NCBI GenBank assembly: GCA_910588775.1
Contig: CAJURH010000008.1
Span: 1 to 64,000, forward strand
Length of the DNA: 64,000 nt
Source: an uncultured Lachnospiraceae bacterium
GTDB lineage: Bacteria; Bacillota; Clostridia; Lachnospirales; Lachnospiraceae
Direction: 5' to 3'
Shown here: positions 59,428-64,000 of the stretch, piece by piece
How the letters are laid out: each line of letters opens with the position of its first letter
How positions within the stretch are numbered: the first letter of the stretch is position 1
Notes under the pieces: generated by a model
Seen by the model: only the letters and a program-made list of their open reading frames with translations
What the model was told of the DNA's origin: nothing
Database searches by the model: none
Made by a program: the position numbers and the translations under genes

Positions 59428-62139
59428 ATGATTCATTTAAAAATAGACGGCATTCCTGTAGAAGTGGAACAGGACGCCACAATCCTGCAGGCTGCCAGAC
59501 AGTTGGGCATTGAAATCCCAACCCTCTGTCATCTGGAAAACGTACTGCCCAATGGCGCCTGCCGTTTGTGCATCGTAGAAATCACCAACAACGGCCGGAC
59601 AAGATTCAGCACAGCCTGCACACTTCCCTGCTCCGAGGGCGATGAAATACAGACCATGTCTGAAAAAGTAATCCAATACCGGAAACAAACCCTGGATCTT
59701 CTGCTCTCCGATCACCGGGTGCATTGTTTCTCCTGCGAGGCCAATGGAGACTGCAAACTGCAGGATTACTGTTATGAGTATGGTGTGGAAGCCACCAGCT
59801 ATGAGGGCAAGCGAAACGACGACCTGCCCGTGGATGATTCCAATAAATTCTTTACATATGACCGAAGCCTGTGCATTCTCTGCCGCAGGTGCGTCAACAC
59901 TTGCCAGCAAATCGTAGGACGCAGCGCCATCGACGCGTTGCACCGGGGCTTTGACACCAAAATCGGAGCCCATGAGATGGAAGACTGGGCCCAGGGAATC
60001 TGTGAATCCTGCGGAAACTGCGTGCAGGCATGTCCCACTGGCGCCTTGTCCATGAAGCGCCGGAAAGACTACCGGCCATGGCAGGCAGAGAAAAAAGTCC
60101 TGACCACCTGTCCCCACTGCGCAACCGGATGCCAGTTCTATCTGGTTGTCAAAAATGGCAAAATCGTGGACACCGAAGCCTACAACGGCCCCTCCAACAA
60201 GGGTCTGCTCTGCGTCAAAGGCCGCAGTGGCTCCTTTGATTTCGTCCATTCACCGGACCGCATCAAATATCCTCTGATTAAGAATAGAGAAACCGGCGAA
60301 TTTGAGCGCGCCACCTGGGATGAGGCATTGACTCTGGTGGCCTCCAAATTTATGGAAATCAAGAAGCAATACGGTCCCGATTCTCTGGCCGGGTTCGCCT
60401 GTTCCCGTTCCCCCAACGAGGACATTTACATGGTGCAGAAAATGGTGCGCACCTGCTTTGGCACAAATAACACAGACAACTGCGCCCGCGTCTGTCACTC
60501 CGCCTCGGTAGCGGGCCTGGCCATGACATTGGGTTCCGGCGCCATGACCAATCCCATTGAGGACATCACGCGCAATTCCGATCTCATTATGCTGGTGGGT
60601 TCCAACCCGGAAGAAGCGCATCCAGTGGTGGGCATGCAGATTCGCCAGGCGCTAAACCGCGGCTGCAAGTTAATCGTTGCAGACCCCAGAGATATTGGCC
60701 TCGCCAAAAAGGCGGACATCCACCTGAAATTAAAACCGGGAACCAACGTGGCCTTCGCCAACGGCATTATGCATATCATCATCGAAGAGGGCTTACAAGA
60801 TGAGAAATTCATCGCAGAGCGCACCGAAGGCTATGAAAAAATCAAAGAAATCGTAAAGGATTACACACCAGAAAAAGTAGCCGAAATCTGCCACATCGAC
60901 GCAGATGAGCTGCGAAAAGCAGCCATCCTGTACGCAAAAGCGGACCGTGCGCCTATCATCTACTGCCTGGGCGTTACCGAACATTCCACCGGCACCGAAG
61001 GCGTTATGTCCATGTCCAACATGGCCTTATTGGTAGGCAAACTTGGCCGTCCAGGATGCGGCGTGAATCCATTGCGGGGACAGAACAATGTGCAAGGCGC
61101 CTGCGATATGGGCGCAGTTCCTACAGATTTTCCAGGGTACCAGAAGATTACCAAACCTGGCGTTGTGGAGAAGTTTGAAAAAGCATGGGGCGTGCCGCTG
61201 AACCATGAACCTGGAACCCACGCCACCGACGTATTCCCGAAAGCCATCCGCAAGGAAGTCCGTGGCCTTTATATTTACGGAGAAGACCCGGTTGTCACCG
61301 ACCCAGACACCAGCCATGTGATTAAAGCCTTGGAGAGCCTGGATTTCTTCGTAATTCAGGAACTGTTTATGACCGAAACGGCGCAATATGCAGATGTAAT
61401 CCTTCCTGGCATGAGCTATGCGGAAAAGGAAGGAACCTTCACCAATACGGAACGCCGTGTGCAAAGAGTTCGCAAAGCCGTGACTTTGGACGGCGATATG
61501 CGTCTGGATACAGACATCATCATTGATCTGATGAACCGCATGGGATATAAGCAACCCCACATGACCTCCGCCCAAATTATGGATGAAATCGCCTCCGTAA
61601 CCCCAAGCTTTACAGGCATCAGCCATCAGCGACTGGACAGCGAAGAGGTAAATGGCCAGGGACTGCAGTGGCCATGTCTGGACAAGAGTCACCCCGGAAC
61701 CCCGATTATGCACGTGGGCAAATTCACCCGCGGCCTTGGTTGGTTCTATCCGGCGGAATATGTGCCGTCCGCAGAGCTTCCAGACGAAGAATATCCGATT
61801 ATCTTGATGACTGGGCGCATCCTGTACCATTACACCACAAGAGCCATGACTGGAAGAACCCCGGAATTGATGGAAATCGAGGGGAAATCCTTCATCGAAA
61901 TGAACGAAGCGGACGCTTCAAAACTGGGCATTGCAAATGGAGACAAGGTGAAAGTATCCTCCAGGCGAGGCTCCATTGAGTCCACCGCCCGCGTAGGCGC
62001 TAAAACTTCCCCAGGCGAAAGCTGGATGCCATTCCATTTTCCAGACGGCAATGCAAACTGGCTGACCAACGCCGCCCTTGACAAATACGCCCGAATACCG
62101 GAATATAAAGTGTGCGCAGTCAAAATCGAGAAAGCATAG
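59428..62139 (+). CDS. fdhA: Formate dehydrogenase alpha subunit, Cys form, with hydrogenase-like N-terminus
   Basis: About 903 residues. The N-terminal domain mimics HydA/NuoG: [2Fe-2S] cysteines, His-Cys4-type site, and two [4Fe-4S] motifs (CILCRRCVNTC, CESCGNCVQACP). The molybdo/tungsto-bis-PGD catalytic region follows: CPHCATGC (cluster), then NCARVCHSASVAGL, whose second Cys (codon TGT at 60493) occupies the position of Sec in E. coli FdhF. Further MGD-binding segments: GSNPEEAHPV and QNNVQGACDMGAV. Start is ATG 59428, seven bases after AAGGAG; ATG 59422 would abut the ribosome site. Expected reaction: formate to CO2, with electrons into the adjacent iron-sulphur chain; hydrogenase partnership is inferred. 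Confidence 0.93.
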   Translation: MIHLKIDGIPVEVEQDATILQAARQLGIEIPTLCHLENVLPNGACRLCIVEITNNGRTRFSTACTLPCSEGDEIQTMSEKVIQYRKQTLDLLLSDHRVHCFSCEANGDCKLQDYCYEYGVEATSYEGKRNDDLPVDDSNKFFTYDRSLCILCRRCVNTCQQIVGRSAIDALHRGFDTKIGAHEMEDWAQGICESCGNCVQACPTGALSMKRRKDYRPWQAEKKVLTTCPHCATGCQFYLVVKNGKIVDTEAYNGPSNKGLLCVKGRSGSFDFVHSPDRIKYPLIKNRETGEFERATWDEALTLVASKFMEIKKQYGPDSLAGFACSRSPNEDIYMVQKMVRTCFGTNNTDNCARVCHSASVAGLAMTLGSGAMTNPIEDITRNSDLIMLVGSNPEEAHPVVGMQIRQALNRGCKLIVADPRDIGLAKKADIHLKLKPGTNVAFANGIMHIIIEEGLQDEKFIAERTEGYEKIKEIVKDYTPEKVAEICHIDADELRKAAILYAKADRAPIIYCLGVTEHSTGTEGVMSMSNMALLVGKLGRPGCGVNPLRGQNNVQGACDMGAVPTDFPGYQKITKPGVVEKFEKAWGVPLNHEPGTHATDVFPKAIRKEVRGLYIYGEDPVVTDPDTSHVIKALESLDFFVIQELFMTETAQYADVILPGMSYAEKEGTFTNTERRVQRVRKAVTLDGDMRLDTDIIIDLMNRMGYKQPHMTSAQIMDEIASVTPSFTGISHQRLDSEEVNGQGLQWPCLDKSHPGTPIMHVGKFTRGLGWFYPAEYVPSAELPDEEYPIILMTGRILYHYTTRAMTGRTPELMEIEGKSFIEMNEADASKLGIANGDKVKVSSRRGSIESTARVGAKTSPGESWMPFHFPDGNANWLTNAALDKYARIPEYKVCAVKIEKA

Positions 62140-62153
62140 CGCAATATAGACGT

Positions 62154-62219
62154 GCGGTTCCCCAAAATCCCTGTCTGACAGAAGATTTGGAGAACCGCGC
62201 AAATACAAGAACGCGGTTC
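62154..62219 (+). other. Mutually exclusive hairpins downstream of fdhA
   Basis: Segment A GCGGTTC (62154-62160), B GAACCGCG (62192-62199), C CGCGGTTC (62212-62219). A-B closes a long hairpin extended by CCAAA/TTTGG and inner CTGT/ACAG; B-C closes a separate eight-bp hairpin. They cannot form together. No T-run after either, so a simple terminator is not supported. Confidence 0.6.
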
Positions 62220-62300
62220 GTTTCGACGGATTCTTATATTGATGCGTACAAAATACATATTTACTTTTCACCCAATTTATGATATTATTTGCACTGGAAC

Positions 62301-62329
62301 TTGTTTTACAACACACTCTAACGTATTAT
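62301..62329 (+). promoter_or_regulatory. Promoter of tRNA-Sec-selAB
   Basis: TTGTTT (62301-62306), 17-nt spacer, TATTAT (62324-62329); the expected start is the first bases of the tRNA. Confidence 0.65.
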
Positions 62330-62334
62330 TCCAC

Positions 62335-62431
62335 GGGGGTAGCTGGGCGCTGGTGTGCCTCTCGGTCTTCAAAACCGCTGTGAGTGGTTAAGAGCCTCTC
62401 GGGTGAGTTCGATTCTCACGTATCCCCGCCA
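62335..62431 (+). tRNA. selC: Selenocysteine tRNA (anticodon UCA)
   Basis: A 97-nt tRNA with encoded CCA. Acceptor helix GGGGGTA with TATCCCC and an eighth pair that would be G-G; six-bp D stem (GGGCGC/GTGCCT) with TGGT loop; anticodon loop CTTCAAA (TCA); long variable arm; T arm GTGAG/CTCAC. The long D stem and extra arm are specific to tRNA-Sec. Reads UGA during selenoprotein synthesis after serylation and conversion by SelA. Confidence 0.95.
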
Positions 62432-62463
62432 AAAACAAAAAGACAAAAGGAATGGGTCTAAAT

Positions 62464-63864
62464 ATGGATAATAAAAAGGAGAGGCTGCGTTCTCTCTACA
62501 AGGTCGATGAGGCGCTTCGAGATGAGTGTCTTATTTTTTTTAAAGAAAATCTGCCCTATTCTCTGGTGGCCGACTGTGTCCGCACAGAAATCAGCTTGCT
62601 AAGAGACGCCATTATAAATGGAGAAGACTGCCCACCCGCTCTAACAGACCGGCGCCTGTTCTTCCAACAAGTCATTCGCCGCATAAAGAGAAACTCCGCA
62701 CCCAGCCTGCAACGCGTCATCAACGCCACTGGAACGACGCTGCACACCAACCTGGGACGTTCACCGTTAAGTCAGAACGCCGCAGAGCGCGTCGTCGAGA
62801 CAGCGTGTTCCTACTCCACCCTGGAATACAACATAACAAAAGGAAAGCGCGGTTCCCGGCAAGACCATGTGGAATCCTTAATTTGCAGAGTAACTGGCGC
62901 TGAAGCCGCTTTTGTCGTCAACAACAACGCCGCCGCCACCATGCTGGTATTGGCCAGTATAGCAAACAACCGCCAGGTAATCGTATCCCGCGGCGAACTG
63001 GTGGAAATCGGCGGCTCCTTTCGCATCCCGGATATCATGGAGCTAAGCGGCGCAGTTCTAAAGGAAGTGGGCGCCACCAACAAAACCCGCCTTTCCGATT
63101 ATGCTCATGCCATCGACGACGAAAACACAGCCGCACTAATGAAAATACACACCAGCAACTACCACATCGTAGGTTTCACCGAAGACGTGTCCCTGTGCCA
63201 ATTAAAAGAGCTGGGAACAGAATATTCCCTGCCTGTCATCTACGATATAGGCAGCGGCCTGCTTACGGACTTAAAAACGTATGGCATCTCCGAACCCACT
63301 GTGCCAGACGCAGTGAAAGCCGGCGCCGACGTAATCTTATTCAGCGGAGACAAACTGTTGGGAGGCCCCCAGGCTGGCATCATAATCGGAAAAAAAGCTT
63401 ACATTGAACCTATGAAAAACCATCCACTGGCAAGAGTTGTGCGCATAGATAAAATGACGCTTTGCGCACTGGAAGCTTTGTTCTTTGAATACCAAGACAT
63501 AGAAAAGGCCACCCAAAAAATCCCCGTCCTTCAGACGCTCACCAGCTCCCCGGACATCTTGCATGACAGGGCCATCCGTCTGAAAAAGCAACTTCCGGAC
63601 ATGACGCCTTTCCACATAGAGATTGAACCCTGTGAAGACTGTGTGGGCGGCGGTTCCGCCCCTGATGCACATCTGGCGGGCTATGCGCTGACTTTGCATT
63701 CCGACAACCTCTCAGCCGAACAAATAGAAAACCTTTTTCGAAAAAACAACCCGCCAATCATTTCCCATATCCGACAGGACAAGGTCTGGCTTCACATGCG
63801 GACCATTATGGAGCGGGATATAAAAGATATCGCTGCAAGCATTTCTCATCTGAAAGGACCCTGA
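62464..63864 (+). CDS. selA: L-seryl-tRNA(Sec) selenium transferase
   Basis: A 466-residue PLP enzyme converting Ser-tRNA-Sec to Sec-tRNA-Sec with selenophosphate. The Schiff-base Lys297 lies in FSGDKLLGGPQAG; NATGTTLHTNLGRSPLS near residue 88 and TKGKRGSRQDHVE near residue 126 are family landmarks. ATG 62464 (MDNKKERL) is preferred; ATG 62452 is immediately after AAAAGG and also possible. Directly downstream of selC, 5 bp before selB. Confidence 0.94.
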   Translation: MDNKKERLRSLYKVDEALRDECLIFFKENLPYSLVADCVRTEISLLRDAIINGEDCPPALTDRRLFFQQVIRRIKRNSAPSLQRVINATGTTLHTNLGRSPLSQNAAERVVETACSYSTLEYNITKGKRGSRQDHVESLICRVTGAEAAFVVNNNAAATMLVLASIANNRQVIVSRGELVEIGGSFRIPDIMELSGAVLKEVGATNKTRLSDYAHAIDDENTAALMKIHTSNYHIVGFTEDVSLCQLKELGTEYSLPVIYDIGSGLLTDLKTYGISEPTVPDAVKAGADVILFSGDKLLGGPQAGIIIGKKAYIEPMKNHPLARVVRIDKMTLCALEALFFEYQDIEKATQKIPVLQTLTSSPDILHDRAIRLKKQLPDMTPFHIEIEPCEDCVGGGSAPDAHLAGYALTLHSDNLSAEQIENLFRKNNPPIISHIRQDKVWLHMRTIMERDIKDIAASISHLKGP

Positions 63865-63868
63865 TTTT

Positions 63869-64000
63869 ATGCAAAATATAATTATCGGCACAGCCGGCCA
63901 TATAGACCACGGAAAAACTTGCCTGATCCAGGCGCTTACCGGCACAGATACAGACCGCCTAAAAGAAGAAAAAGAACGGGGCATCACCATCGAATTGGGT
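63869..64000 (+). CDS. selB: Selenocysteine-specific elongation factor, N-terminus only
   Basis: The first 44 codons are visible. The P-loop GHIDHGKT (residues 11-18) and switch region TDRLKEEKERGITIELG (SelB/EF-Tu-like) identify a translational GTPase; position after selA supports SelB, which delivers Sec-tRNA-Sec to UGA codons with a SECIS. It runs off the right edge. ATG is 5 bp after the selA stop, preceded by AAAGGA. Confidence 0.92.
   Translation, partial: MQNIIIGTAGHIDHGKTCLIQALTGTDTDRLKEEKERGITIELG

Noticed and set aside
62335..62431. Calling the tRNA a serine or suppressor tRNA
   Set aside because: The six-bp D stem, long variable arm and TCA anticodon next to selA identify tRNA-Sec.
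1..64000. CRISPR arrays, prophage or integrase genes
   Set aside because: No regularly spaced direct repeats and no cas, phage or recombinase genes were seen.

Overview
The window looks like a chromosomal segment of a strictly anaerobic, spore-forming Clostridia bacterium, most likely a Lachnospiraceae-type gut or host-associated species. The evidence is spoIVA, a six-gene Rnf complex, an [FeFe] hydrogenase/NuoEF-like cluster, a Na+-pump decarboxylase cluster, a partial selenocysteine locus, and pairs typical of that group (J-domain + DUF5685; IspH adjacent to a four-domain S1 protein). There is no phage, integrase, transposase gene or CRISPR array. Genes are densely packed, mostly on the minus strand, with many 1-20 bp overlaps.

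Layout. 1-2.3 kb: end of a J-domain protein, a DUF5685 protein and a homocysteine S-methyltransferase-like gene. 2.2-10.4 kb (minus): one tight operon from a promoter near 10.42 kb encoding an M20 amidohydrolase, a D-aminoacylase-like amidohydrolase, a PotABCD-type ABC importer and PTS Enzyme I. 10.5-11.8 kb: DUF554 membrane protein and a GNAT acetyltransferase. 11.9-16.9 kb (minus): rnfCDGEAB. 17.1-18.1 kb: an RNase H-like protein missing expected acidic residues. 18.2-27.3 kb (minus): one long unit from a strong promoter at 27.3 kb, with carboxyltransferase/Na+-pump subunits, then a flavoprotein, cmk, ispH and S1. 27.4-33.5 kb (minus): GGDEF protein, two D-Ala-D-Ala carboxypeptidases, a PLC-like protein, scpAB and a phosphoesterase. 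33.6-37.1 kb: membrane protein, cardiolipin synthase, rpsU and an orphan flagellin with a sigma28-like promoter. 37.3-46.7 kb (minus): alaS, tyrS, sbcCD and a PilZ protein. 46.8-53.6 kb (minus): a membrane-tethered MutS-like ATPase, a repeat-bearing SleB-type wall hydrolase, spoIVA and two membrane proteins. 53.8-58.8 kb (minus): the hydrogenase operon. 59.4-64 kb (plus): formate dehydrogenase, tRNA-Sec, selA and the start of selB.

How the genes work together. Hydrogenase (HndABCD-like), formate dehydrogenase, Rnf and the biotin-dependent Na+ pump form an anaerobic energy module interconverting H2, formate/CO2, NAD(P)H, ferredoxin and an ion gradient. The formate dehydrogenase beside selC-selA-selB carries Cys, not Sec, at its catalytic position. 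GGDEF, PilZ and flagellin suggest c-di-GMP-linked surface behaviour; spoIVA and possibly the wall-lytic enzymes serve sporulation or envelope remodelling.

The most interesting unexplained signals are the roughly 600-bp hydrogenase/formate dehydrogenase intergenic region (a perfect consensus promoter with a long leader, a palindrome, and a Cys-rich micro-ORF in frame with fdhA), the competing hairpins between fdhA and tRNA-Sec, a dispersed inverted-repeat family, and the amidohydrolase-PotABCD-EI operon. All functional calls are from reading sequence and family knowledge; no database search was run.
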